A stretch of 51,003 nt of DNA from an uncultured Chitinophagaceae bacterium. GTDB taxonomy: Bacteria; Bacteroidota; Bacteroidia; Chitinophagales; Chitinophagaceae. Position numbers and translations under genes: made by a program. This document shows positions 26,097-34,607 of this stretch, in pieces (within the stretch, counting starts at the first letter, position 1; every line of letters starts with the position of its first letter). The stretch lies in assembly GCA_937981995.1 (NCBI GenBank), contig CALJNC010000079.1, forward strand, positions 1-51,003, read 5' to 3'. The notes beneath the pieces were generated by a model. The model saw nothing but the letters and a program-made list of their open reading frames with translations. It was not told where the DNA came from and ran no database searches.

Positions 26097-26194
26097 TTAA
26101 GGGTGAATGCATATTCTTATTTTTTAATTGTTATTTAGAAAGAAGAACGTGAAAAAGGTTTAGCCTCGAAATGTGAAATTCTTATAAAAAGAAA

Positions 26195-26220
26195 AAGGGC
26201 AATTCATTTGAATTGCCCTT
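26195..26220 (-). terminator. Rho-independent terminator of the surface-protein operon
   Basis: A perfect 11-bp stem (AAGGGCAATTC pairing with GAATTGCCCTT) around an ATTT loop. Read on the minus strand it comes 19 bases after the stop of the beta-helix gene and is followed by TTTCTTTTTAT, a U-rich tail. Confidence 0.9.
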
Positions 26221-26238
26221 AGCTCATATTAGGATAAA

Positions 26239-29200
26239 CTACTTAAGAGTTATTTTATACGATTTAACTCCTTGTCCATTGGAAATAAGTACGAAGTATA
26301 ATCCTTTGGCAAAGTTGTTTAAATTAATTTCTTGAATCGTTTCATTTTGATATTTACCATTTAAAAGCATTTTACCCATTGAGCTTCGCACTTGATAATT
26401 TCCAGAGCCAGTTCCATTAGGATTAAGCTTAATGATTCCTGTTGTAGGGTTCGGATAAAGAATTAACTCATTAAAATCAGTTTGAACTGTATTATTATCA
26501 TTGTTAGGCTTCGCTACTGGTTCTTGGTCACAATCTGTGCATGGCGCTATATGCGCACGAAACTTACAACTTGCAATTGCTTCAAAACCATCTTCTAAAA
26601 TAATATCTGAACCTGCTGTATATTCTACTATAGAAGCGGATCCGCTGATGGAATTACTGGCTTTAATTTCTATTTTCGCCTCACGTTTATCCAAAGCATT
26701 GACAACATTATTTGTTGTTGTTGTTAAAGTTAAAAAGTCGACACACACTGGCGGTTCAGTAATCGTAATACTTGTACTAGTCGCACAACTATTAGCGTCA
26801 GTGGCCGTAATGATATAGTTGTTAGCAGTAAGGTTAGTAAATTTCCCAGACTGAGCTTGTGCTCCTAAATTAGGCAGTATAGTATAAGAAATAGCAGGAG
26901 TTCCCCCATTAGCTTCCACATCAATCGTACCATCGCTATCGCCATTACAAACTAGGTCCGTAGAAGATGTCGCCTTCCAGGTAAGTTGTGTAGGTTCTGT
27001 AATCGTAACGCTTGTGGTAATGGTACAATTATTAGCGTCGGTAGCCGAAATGGAATATGTGCCCTCTGTTAATCCATAAAAATTACCCGTGGCATTTGTA
27101 ATATTTCCAGGTATTAAGTTATAACTAATTGGGTTCGTTCCACCCGAAGCATTAATTTGTATGTCACCATCACTACCTCCGTTACAACTTACATTATTAA
27201 TAGTAGGGTTGTTCCAAACTAATTGGTTTGGTTGAGTAATTGTTACACTTGTACTGATTGTACAATTATTAGCGTCAGTAGCCGTAACGGAATAAGTGCC
27301 GGCTGTTAATCCAGTAAAGTTACCGGATGCATTGGTTACATTACCAGGCATTAAATTATAATTCAAAGGAGCCGTTCCACCCATTAGATTGGATTCTATA
27401 CTACCAATTCCTCCTCCATAACAAGTATTATCTGTGGTGTTATACAAAAGGGCTAAAACGCCTTGGCTATGGACTTGTGAGTAGTTTGGCAAACATGCTA
27501 CTACAGCACTAGGAAAACCTGTTTTACCACCCGTAATGCAAGGTGCATTTGTATTAACTGTGCCATATTGGTAAAAATTATTAGCACCGCCCCCGGGATA
27601 CCAAAAGTTATTACTTCCACTACCTTGAGCTACAATTGCCTGATCATCAATATAAAATAATGAGGTCCCAAGAGGATTTTTATCAAATTTAAATTTCCTA
27701 AACTGAAAATAGGATTGTTGATCTATTATAAGTTGCCCATATAAATTAATTTTATATCCTAATGTATTTAAACCTCCAGTGGTAAAAATTGTAGATGTCG
27801 GCTCAAACATTACCGTACTATTTTCACCAATTGTAGCCTGAATTCCAACATTATTCACATCACCATCAAGTTTAAAAGTTAAACCAGCATTACTTTTAAA
27901 TCTTGCTTTCAAATAACCATTTGTAGTGGTGGTGCTTCCATTACGACCAAATAATAAGATGTTTGCACCAAAGTCCTTATGTGTCAGCATAACGCTGCCA
28001 TCAACTTCAAACACATTGGGATCACAAGGATTTGCACTTCCTTCAATTTCCATCGATGCCGTTTCCCAGCCATGTTTACTTGTTAATGAGTTATAGGTAT
28101 TTTTTATTGATGTATTTCCTTTAAACAAGACACTTCTTAAAATACTTGAAGACGAGGCAGAACTATATGTAATACCATCATTTGAATATTCAAAAACACA
28201 ATTGTCAAAGGATGTGTAATCATTGCTTGTAAACGGGCTTGGACCTTTTGTTACGATTCTGAACATTTCTCTAGAAGCTCCATTTACTTTGAAATTACAA
28301 TTACTAAATTCAGCCCCCTCAGAATCTAAATGGTCAGCAGTTTGAACAAGCCTTTGAAACGGATAACTTGTTCCAATCAATATATTGGAAGCTGGCCATG
28401 CTTGATTTGTGTTTAAAGGATTGTTCTTATCTTCAAAAGTGCAATTATTATACTTAGTAGCGAATGCTTTTCCATGCATCCCGAATTTGAAGACCGGGCA
28501 ATAAATATTACATTCGTTGAAAACAAGGTTTTTACCTGTGCATTCTAGGCCATAACTATCTCCGTCCCAAAGGGTACAATTTTGAAAAGTGACGGTATTT
28601 ACTTGAGAGCTCTTTGTAACATCTAATATTGCTCGACCTTTATTCCCAATAAAAGTGCAGTTTGTAAATAGACCGTTTTCACATGCTTGTGTTGTTAAGT
28701 TAGGCTCCATATCCATTCCGCAATTCGGGTTACCATAACCCGAAGGTTCAACGTCATTATTTTTCCCTGAATAGTTGAAATCAACGTTATCAAAGTTAAC
28801 TTCTTTACCGCTGATCCACGCAAAAGCTGTTCGTCCGTTGAATTCGAATGTGGCGTTCTTGCAATATAGATTCGTATTACTTTGCCAATTATTATCTTCA
28901 AGTCTAAGACCATCGAATGAGTTATGGTGAACATGCATTTCTTCAATTGTAATATTTTGACAGTCTACCAAGTTTATGGCCATAGAAGCGGATTGAATAG
29001 ATTGGGATGGATGCTTCCCTCCTAAAAGATGGAAAACTTTATTTCCATGAATTTCAAGGTTTGTAAATTTTACATTTTGTGCATCATTCAACGTAAAAAT
29101 CGATCCCCCATCCTCTTGTTGTAAACCCCAGTAAGCATTGGAATACCAATTATTTTGGGTAGTCGTCCCAACCCATGATCCATTCGTATGTAGAAACGAA

Positions 29201-29865
29201 TTCCCATATTGATCCCAATAGCCTAAATGAAGGTCTGCGTTTTTCTTTATAATAGCATTCTCTGCTCCCTTAAACCAAATACCATCAATTTGTGTATTTA
29301 AGTTACTTTCTATGTTTCCAAGTTTTATAGTTTCCCAATAAACTGTTGAATATTGTTTTGGGCCATTTCCTAGATGATTTACATATTCGTGCAAGATTCC
29401 TACCCTAATAGTTTCAGTATTTGCCGTTGGAACAGCGTTAGGAAAAATATCCGAGTAAGGAATATCTACTATAGGTGGAGTTGGGTTCGAATTTGTAGGA
29501 ATAAAATTTTGATAGCTATAATCAATTGAATTTACGTTATTGATTGTAATTTCTTTTCCAATCAAGTATGCATTGCCATTGTTAGATGCTGAAAAGTTAA
29601 CGATTACATGATGTGTCGTGTAGTTAATCTTATGGGAAATGTCACTTGAGGTGGTAGAGTATGGGATTCCATTTTTATCCCATTTGTTGTTTAACCATTT
29701 ATTTAGCTTAATAAAAGCCCAGGTGTCATCGTCATTGTCATTAGCGCTTGCCCCGAAATCAGAATCGATATATACATTTAAAGGTATTCCCGATAGTGTG
29801 GCCTGCGCATAACCAATAGTTGAACAAGTCAGGATATAAATTAGTAGTACGAGTAATCTCTTCAT
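26239..29865 (-). CDS. Surface protein: parallel beta-helix, SprB-type repeats and T9SS sorting domain
   Basis: A 1208-residue exported protein. A signal peptide (cleavage near GYAQ) is followed by a long region (about 180-650) of right-handed parallel beta-helix type: many short repeats such as NCTFIGNKG, NCTLWDGDS, ECNIYCP and NCTFEDKNN. Four SprB-like repeats follow (about 815-1040), each with C-x-G-(G/D)-S/G-x-G, GLTAGTYSVTATDANNC and TSVTITEP. After a Cys-rich spacer comes a sorting domain (LILYPNPTTG, SSMGKMLLNGKY, NNFAKGLYFVLI). SprB repeats occur in gliding adhesins; beta-helices often bind or degrade polysaccharide. It is the second gene of an operon with the repeat protein 1 base upstream, and ends at a strong terminator. 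Confidence 0.9.
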   Translation of the reverse strand: MKRLLVLLIYILTCSTIGYAQATLSGIPLNVYIDSDFGASANDNDDDTWAFIKLNKWLNNKWDKNGIPYSTTSSDISHKINYTTHHVIVNFSASNNGNAYLIGKEITINNVNSIDYSYQNFIPTNSNPTPPIVDIPYSDIFPNAVPTANTETIRVGILHEYVNHLGNGPKQYSTVYWETIKLGNIESNLNTQIDGIWFKGAENAIIKKNADLHLGYWDQYGNSFLHTNGSWVGTTTQNNWYSNAYWGLQQEDGGSIFTLNDAQNVKFTNLEIHGNKVFHLLGGKHPSQSIQSASMAINLVDCQNITIEEMHVHHNSFDGLRLEDNNWQSNTNLYCKNATFEFNGRTAFAWISGKEVNFDNVDFNYSGKNNDVEPSGYGNPNCGMDMEPNLTTQACENGLFTNCTFIGNKGRAILDVTKSSQVNTVTFQNCTLWDGDSYGLECTGKNLVFNECNIYCPVFKFGMHGKAFATKYNNCTFEDKNNPLNTNQAWPASNILIGTSYPFQRLVQTADHLDSEGAEFSNCNFKVNGASREMFRIVTKGPSPFTSNDYTSFDNCVFEYSNDGITYSSASSSSILRSVLFKGNTSIKNTYNSLTSKHGWETASMEIEGSANPCDPNVFEVDGSVMLTHKDFGANILLFGRNGSTTTTNGYLKARFKSNAGLTFKLDGDVNNVGIQATIGENSTVMFEPTSTIFTTGGLNTLGYKINLYGQLIIDQQSYFQFRKFKFDKNPLGTSLFYIDDQAIVAQGSGSNNFWYPGGGANNFYQYGTVNTNAPCITGGKTGFPSAVVACLPNYSQVHSQGVLALLYNTTDNTCYGGGIGSIESNLMGGTAPLNYNLMPGNVTNASGNFTGLTAGTYSVTATDANNCTISTSVTITQPNQLVWNNPTINNVSCNGGSDGDIQINASGGTNPISYNLIPGNITNATGNFYGLTEGTYSISATDANNCTITTSVTITEPTQLTWKATSSTDLVCNGDSDGTIDVEANGGTPAISYTILPNLGAQAQSGKFTNLTANNYIITATDANSCATSTSITITEPPVCVDFLTLTTTTNNVVNALDKREAKIEIKASNSISGSASIVEYTAGSDIILEDGFEAIASCKFRAHIAPCTDCDQEPVAKPNNDNNTVQTDFNELILYPNPTTGIIKLNPNGTGSGNYQVRSSMGKMLLNGKYQNETIQEINLNNFAKGLYFVLISNGQGVKSYKITLK
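26749..27423 (-). repeat. Tandem SprB-type coding repeats
   Basis: Four tandem units of roughly 210-230 bases within the surface-protein gene. The middle units are close copies at DNA level (the block GTACAATTATTAGCGTC recurs near 27020 and 27265, a variant near 26785). Each encodes the GTYSVTATDANNCTI / TITEP module. Confidence 0.8.
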
Positions 29866-29866
29866 T

Positions 29867-30916
29867 TTAATCGTTTTTTGAGATTTTAAATTCTAGAATT
29901 AGTTTTTTCAATTCATCAATTTGTTTTTGTTGATTAATGGTATATAAAGTCAGCTCTTCAATTTTTTGTTGTTGGATTTTACTTATTTCTCCTAAACTTA
30001 TTCCTTCTTCTTCAACTACTTTGGCAGAAGGCACGTCCGGTAAGTGTCCGTTTATTTGTATGAAGCTTTCTACTTTTTCCAATGGCATTAATTTATACGA
30101 AGGTTCAAATACGTAATCGGCCCAACCCGTTCTAACACGTACTTCTTCCGTAAGGATCCCTCCTTTAACGTATAAATGGTAATCACTAACATCAATATTA
30201 TTTGTTGTACCAATGTAGTTTGGTGTATGAGTTGTTCCAATACCGACCTTTCCATTTGTAAAATCACCGTAGATAAGAGGTGTAGTAGCCGGAGAGTTGG
30301 CAATATATAGTTTATTGTCTCCTTGCGAACTCCAACCTGCTTTATGCCCTAAAAACACATTCCCTGAACCCAAAGTATTATAACCAGCCTCGAAACCTAT
30401 TACAGTATTGTTCGCTCCAGTGCTATTATTTAAAAATGACCTTGAACCAATAAGTGTATTCGAACCTGCGTTTGTTTTTTGACCTGCACTTTTTCCAATA
30501 AATGTATTATTTCCACTTTTATTATTTAGTCCAGCAGAATTTCCAATACATGTATTACTTCCGCCAGTTTTGTTATCTCTACCTGCATTACAGCCAATTG
30601 ATGTATTACTTCCGCCAGTTGTGTTATATCGAGAAGCTTCACTACCCAAGAATGTGTTGTATTGACCGCCAGTTAAAAAGCTCCCAGCACGGTTGCCTAT
30701 ACTTACATTTTTTTTCTTAGAAGCAGATCGCCCTGCGCGATAGCCTATAAAGATATTTTCTGAAATTGAAGAATTTACTCCAGCATCTAAGCCTATATGA
30801 ACGCTTGATCCAACTTGCGTTGAGTTTGGGACAATTACGGTTCCATTTTGTGCATAAGCATCAAAAACCATAAAAAAAAGGAGGATTACTAAAATAATTT
30901 TTTGTTTGTTTTTCAT
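29867..30916 (-). CDS. Secreted repeat protein with YadA-head-like repeats and coiled-coil tail
   Basis: A 349-residue exported protein: signal peptide (ending AYAQ), then 10-12 repeats of the form xNTxIGxxAGxxNxxG (about 35-205; SNTSIGCNAGRDNKTGG, SNTCIGNSAGLNNKSG), the motif of trimeric YadA-type stalk/head domains. A conserved region follows (WADYVFEPSYKLMPLEKV, INGHLPDVPSA), common at the C-terminus of tail-fibre-like proteins of Bacteroidota, then a coiled coil (about 305-345). It probably forms a trimer at the surface. No sorting domain is visible, so export past the periplasm may depend on its partner. One base separates it from the beta-helix gene. Confidence 0.85.
   Translation of the reverse strand: MKNKQKIILVILLFFMVFDAYAQNGTVIVPNSTQVGSSVHIGLDAGVNSSISENIFIGYRAGRSASKKKNVSIGNRAGSFLTGGQYNTFLGSEASRYNTTGGSNTSIGCNAGRDNKTGGSNTCIGNSAGLNNKSGNNTFIGKSAGQKTNAGSNTLIGSRSFLNNSTGANNTVIGFEAGYNTLGSGNVFLGHKAGWSSQGDNKLYIANSPATTPLIYGDFTNGKVGIGTTHTPNYIGTTNNIDVSDYHLYVKGGILTEEVRVRTGWADYVFEPSYKLMPLEKVESFIQINGHLPDVPSAKVVEEEGISLGEISKIQQQKIEELTLYTINQQKQIDELKKLILEFKISKND
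30300..30815 (-). repeat. Tandem YadA-head-like coding repeats
   Basis: Degenerate units of 42-48 bases within the preceding gene, with near-identical copies of the block TGTATTACTTCCGCCAGTT (as read on the + strand, near 30547 and 30604). They encode the NTxIGxxAG repeats. Confidence 0.75.
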
Positions 30917-31003
30917 AATTTATAACTTTATTATCCCAAGTTAACTTATTTAAAATTCATTTGCAACTATCAACTTTGTTAACTTTTTTTTGCTTGGTTT
31001 TAA

Positions 31004-31011
31004 TACTTTTG
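31004..31011 (+). promoter_or_regulatory. Bacteroidota -7 promoter box (TACTTTTG)
   Basis: Exact TAnnTTTG match, ending 7 bases before the start codon of the PLP enzyme gene. A TTTG at 30975-30978 is a possible -33 element, but the spacing (25) is longer than the usual 19-21. Confidence 0.6.
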
Positions 31012-31018
31012 CACTCTT

Positions 31019-32227
31019 ATGAGTCGAAAACAATCCTTCAACACAGCTTGCATACATGCCGGTCAAAAGCATGACGCGCATCGAAGTCATCTTACACCAA
31101 TATATGCATCCAGTACCTATACTATGGACGATGCACAATATGGCGCTGATATATTTACTGGCAAGCAAGAAGGTTATGTATATGGTCGATTTGGCAATCC
31201 AAACACCAATGAGGTTGAAGATAAAATTGCAGCATTGGAAACCCATGGCTTAGATATTGAGGCTAAAGCTATTTTGCATGCTTCGGGTATGGCTGCCATT
31301 AGCACAGCTATTTTGGTAAATGTAACGGCAGGTAAAAAAGTACTTAGTCATTTTTCATTATATGGTGGTACACAAGAATTGGTTGACAAAGTATTGCCAC
31401 CTTTACATATTGAATCCATTTTGGTTGACTTTCAGGATTTAGATTTGGTAGAGGAGCAATTGAAAAATGATAAGGATATTGCCGTGCTATATATTGAAAC
31501 ACCCGCAAACCCAACCTTACGATGTGTTGATGTAAAGGCCTTATGCGATCTCGCCAAAAAGTATGATGTAAAAACAATATGTGATAATACGTTTGCCTCG
31601 CCTTATTTACAACAGCCCTTTGCATTAGGTGCTGATTTTATAATTCATTCCACTACCAAATACTTAAATGGTCATGGTACGGCTATAGGCGGCATTTTGC
31701 TTGGAAGAGATGTTGAGTTTATGAGTACCAAAGTAACCAAGCATCATCGCTTGCTTGGTGCTAATGGAAATGCGTTTGATGCTTTTTTATTAAACAATGG
31801 AGTAAAGACTTTAGCCTTGCGCATGGAAAAACATTGCAGTAATGCCGAAAAGCTTGCAGCGTTTTTAGAAACGCATCCTGCTATTGAAAAAGTAAATTAT
31901 CTTGGATTACCGACTCACCCCGATTTTGAATTAGCTAAGAAACAAATGAAACACGCTGGTGGCATGATGAGTTTTGAAATAAAAGGAGGTTTTGAAAATG
32001 GAAAAACATTTATAGATAATTTGCAGCTTTGCACACACGCTGTTTCTCTAGGCACCTTAGACACGCTAGTTTCTCACCCGGCCAGTACTACCCATTTTGG
32101 TGTAACCAAAGAGATGAAACTAAAATCAGAAATTACTGAGGGGCTTATTAGGGTTAGTGTAGGACTGGAAGATGCTGATGATATAATAGAAGATTTTGAA
32201 CAAGCTTTAAGTAAATGCACGCAATAG
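31019..32227 (+). CDS. Trans-sulfuration family PLP enzyme (cystathionine gamma-synthase / methionine gamma-lyase type)
   Basis: A 402-residue enzyme of the Cys/Met metabolism PLP family, near the usual 380-400. Features: TPIYASSTY, YGRFGNPNTNEVE (substrate/phosphate contacts), SGMAAISTAIL, the pyridine-binding Asp in ICDNTFASPYLQ (D189), and the PLP lysine in HSTTKYLNGHG (K214). The C-terminal VSHPASTTH and GLIRVSVGLED stretches contact the substrate carboxylate. Members cleave or exchange gamma-substituents of homoserine, cystathionine or methionine. The C-terminal half suggests methionine gamma-lyase or sulfhydrylase, but I would not choose one. It starts right after a -7 box and overlaps the next gene by 13 bases. 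Confidence 0.92.
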   Translation: MSRKQSFNTACIHAGQKHDAHRSHLTPIYASSTYTMDDAQYGADIFTGKQEGYVYGRFGNPNTNEVEDKIAALETHGLDIEAKAILHASGMAAISTAILVNVTAGKKVLSHFSLYGGTQELVDKVLPPLHIESILVDFQDLDLVEEQLKNDKDIAVLYIETPANPTLRCVDVKALCDLAKKYDVKTICDNTFASPYLQQPFALGADFIIHSTTKYLNGHGTAIGGILLGRDVEFMSTKVTKHHRLLGANGNAFDAFLLNNGVKTLALRMEKHCSNAEKLAAFLETHPAIEKVNYLGLPTHPDFELAKKQMKHAGGMMSFEIKGGFENGKTFIDNLQLCTHAVSLGTLDTLVSHPASTTHFGVTKEMKLKSEITEGLIRVSVGLEDADDIIEDFEQALSKCTQ

Positions 32228-32775
32228 AACCTTATTACAATTGGCGCCATTTATATACTCCTGAAGAAGATGAGTTTTCACCTTTTTTTGGAAAAGAGCA
32301 CAGTCAGTTTGAATATTCTGAAACGGTATATAACTACTATATTCATCCGCAGTGGGATGCTTTTGGCAGTGAAAATATTTATATGAAATTTCAATTTGTA
32401 GATTATGAAATTGGCTATTGTATAATAGAATTATTAGGTGAATGGAATGATGCGATTGCCAATGACATTATGCACTTGAAACGAAATATTATTGATGTAT
32501 TACTTATGAAAGGGATACGTAAGTTTTTATTTATCGCAGAAAATGTTTTGAGCTTTTATGCTGATGATGAAAGTTATTACGAAGAATGGCATGAAGAATT
32601 AGATGATACAGGATGGGTAGTAGTAATGAACCTCCCAGATCAAAGTATGGAGGAGTTTATGAACTCAAGAGTGCGCGATTATTTGCTATTTGAGCAAATA
32701 ATTAATTGGCGCACGTATCAACCCCATGCATTGTTTGAACTTATTGATAATAAACAGCTTAAAAGATTGTTGTAG
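32215..32775 (+). CDS. Conserved hypothetical protein, acidic, 186 residues
   Basis: A soluble acidic protein, rich in Tyr, Trp and Glu, without signal or TM helix. Its start overlaps the end of the PLP enzyme gene by 13 bases, so it is likely co-translated. The centre (IIELLGEWNDAIANDIMHLKRNIIDVL, helical) and the acidic ADDESYYEEWHEELDD segment are its most striking parts; no catalytic motif. I have no family name for it. A weak hairpin follows, which fits better as the terminator of the convergent gpsA. Confidence 0.75.
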   Translation: MHAIEPYYNWRHLYTPEEDEFSPFFGKEHSQFEYSETVYNYYIHPQWDAFGSENIYMKFQFVDYEIGYCIIELLGEWNDAIANDIMHLKRNIIDVLLMKGIRKFLFIAENVLSFYADDESYYEEWHEELDDTGWVVVMNLPDQSMEEFMNSRVRDYLLFEQIINWRTYQPHALFELIDNKQLKRLL

Positions 32776-32780
32776 ACGTT

Positions 32781-32804
32781 AAAAATTACTCCTTACGGGA
32801 GTAA
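32781..32804 (-). terminator. Terminator between convergent genes, best oriented for gpsA
   Basis: Stem TTACTCC / GGAGTAA (7 bp) with a 5-base loop lies in the 46-base gap between two converging genes. On the minus strand it is followed by TTTTT (AAAAA at 32781-32785 on the + strand), a U tract; on the + strand the downstream sequence is not U-rich. Confidence 0.7.
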
Positions 32805-32821
32805 GCGACTTTAATTATCCT

Positions 32822-33814
32822 TTAATTGAATAAGGATTCTAGTTTTTTAAATTGCTTTTTTGAACTTTTCTTGTCGTGTAAAATCTTGTACACTGCCTCG
32901 GCTATGGGCATTGAGATGTTTCCTTTTTTATTTAGTTCTATTATCCCTCTGCTAGCAAAATATCCTTCGGCCTCCATATTCATTTCTAGTTTTGTGGCCT
33001 TTACAGAATATCCTTTACCTATATAGTTTCCAAAAGCTCTATTCCTGCTATGTAATGAATAACAAGTAACTAATAAATCTCCGAGGTAAGCACTTGTATT
33101 ATAATGGTGTTGTTGTTCAGTAGCCATTACATCCATAAAATTTTGTAGCTCTGCAAAACAATTGGTTATATACACACTTTGAAAATTATCGCCATAATCT
33201 AATCCATGAGCTATGCCTGCACCTAAGGCATATATATTTTTAAGAACGGCTGCATATTGTATTCCTTTTACATCTGCGCTGCATACAGTATGCATATAAT
33301 GCGTTTTGAAGTAAGAGGCAATTTGTTCGGTATAGCTTGCGTCATATCCTCCAAACGTGAGGTAGGATAATTTTTCTGAAGCTACTTCTTCGGCATGACA
33401 AGGTCCTGTAATACAGAAATAATTTTCTTTTTTGAGTGCCGTCCTATTACGTAAGTAATGATTCATTAGCTCGTGCTCATCGCCTATGAGTCCTTTAGTT
33501 GCTGAAAGAACTTTTTTTGATTCAAAGGCATCGCCATCTAGGGTTTGAAATACATCTGGCACATAGGCCGATGGGATACCAATTAATATAATTTCTCCAT
33601 CTTTTACTGCTGTAACTAAGTCTGTGGTGGGTAGTATATACTCCATATCATACTCTACTGATGTGAGGTAGTTGGGGTTATGCGCGTGTTCATTTAAATG
33701 TTGAACCGCATCTTCGCTGCGCATCCACCAATTAATATTTATTTTATTATCCGTAAGAATTTTTGCGAGTGCCGAACTCCAACTTCCATTCCCTAAGACT
33801 GTAAATTTTTTCAT
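32822..33814 (-). CDS. gpsA: Glycerol-3-phosphate dehydrogenase (NAD(P)+)
   Basis: A 330-residue enzyme that makes sn-glycerol 3-phosphate from dihydroxyacetone phosphate for phospholipids. The Rossmann loop is VLGNGSWSSALAKIL, with the third glycine of GxGxxG replaced by S13. SATKGL (K107) and YAAVLKNIYALGAGIAHGL (catalytic K192) are both present, and CITGPCHAEEV matches the GP(S/N)xAxE motif. Length is normal. It is a single gene convergent with the acidic protein gene. Confidence 0.95.
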   Translation of the reverse strand: MKKFTVLGNGSWSSALAKILTDNKININWWMRSEDAVQHLNEHAHNPNYLTSVEYDMEYILPTTDLVTAVKDGEIILIGIPSAYVPDVFQTLDGDAFESKKVLSATKGLIGDEHELMNHYLRNRTALKKENYFCITGPCHAEEVASEKLSYLTFGGYDASYTEQIASYFKTHYMHTVCSADVKGIQYAAVLKNIYALGAGIAHGLDYGDNFQSVYITNCFAELQNFMDVMATEQQHHYNTSAYLGDLLVTCYSLHSRNRAFGNYIGKGYSVKATKLEMNMEAEGYFASRGIIELNKKGNISMPIAEAVYKILHDKKSSKKQFKKLESLFN

Positions 33815-33845
33815 TTAAGTAATCCGAAGGTAACGATTGTGTTTT

Positions 33846-34607
33846 TCATTTTTTCATTTTTTCATTAAATGATTTAAACCTACGTCTTGAAATGGGCACT
33901 TCAATTTTGTTGGGTAAAATAATATAATGCTTCCCACCCTTTTGTTCAACATGCTCTACTAACGCCTCATTTATAATATAACCTCTATGTACTCTTGTAA
34001 AATTTTCGGGCAGGATGTCTTCGTAATGTTTCAAGTTATAACTACCCAAATAGGCTTTCTCGCTTTGCGCGGTATAAAAATTAGTATAGCTACCATCAGA
34101 AGATAAGTGGGATAAATCTTTAAAGTTGACATAATGAATCTCAGAACCATATCGTAGCGTTAGATGTGTTTTGTCTTTATTATCATCTTGTTTTGAAATA
34201 ATTTCTGTACTTGTAGGAGAATTATTTTTTCTAGCCTGTAAAAATACTTTGAGCCTTTCCAAGGTTTTTTCTAAGTAATCTTTATTTATAGGTTTCAGGA
34301 TATAATCAATAGCATTTAGCTTAAAAGCTTTAATAGCATATTCATTATAGGCGGTTACAAATACAGTTTCAAACGTATTGTTGTCAATTCGTTTTAAGAA
34401 TTCTATGCCTGTTTCTTCGGGCATTTCAATATCTAAAAAAACTATATCAGGCTTCTCAGTTTGAATAATGCTCTCGGCTGCTTTGGTTGAGTTGACAGAT
34501 GCTATTATTTCAATATCAGGAGCCAGTTCATTAAGGAAGCCTGTTAAGTTTTCTCTAGCTTCAAATTCATCGTCGACTATAAGTGCTTTAATATTTTGTT
34601 TATTCAT
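33846..34607 (-). CDS. LytTR-family response regulator
   Basis: A 253-residue regulator: receiver domain with acidic D12/D13, phosphoacceptor D59 in VFLDIEMP, T85 and K105 in YILKP; then a LytTR DNA-binding domain (about 150-250) with HLSSDGSYTNFY, FTRVHRGYIINEALVEHVEQ and VPISRRRFK. It overlaps the start of the large kinase gene upstream by 8 bases, so it is the kinase's partner. Target promoters are not identifiable here. Confidence 0.95.
   Translation of the reverse strand: MNKQNIKALIVDDEFEARENLTGFLNELAPDIEIIASVNSTKAAESIIQTEKPDIVFLDIEMPEETGIEFLKRIDNNTFETVFVTAYNEYAIKAFKLNAIDYILKPINKDYLEKTLERLKVFLQARKNNSPTSTEIISKQDDNKDKTHLTLRYGSEIHYVNFKDLSHLSSDGSYTNFYTAQSEKAYLGSYNLKHYEDILPENFTRVHRGYIINEALVEHVEQKGGKHYIILPNKIEVPISRRRFKSFNEKMKK

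Noticed and set aside
26749-27423. Regularly spaced DNA repeats that might be taken for a CRISPR array or satellite
   Set aside because: They lie in frame inside the surface-protein gene and encode SprB-like repeats; units are over 200 bases and not separated by unique spacers.
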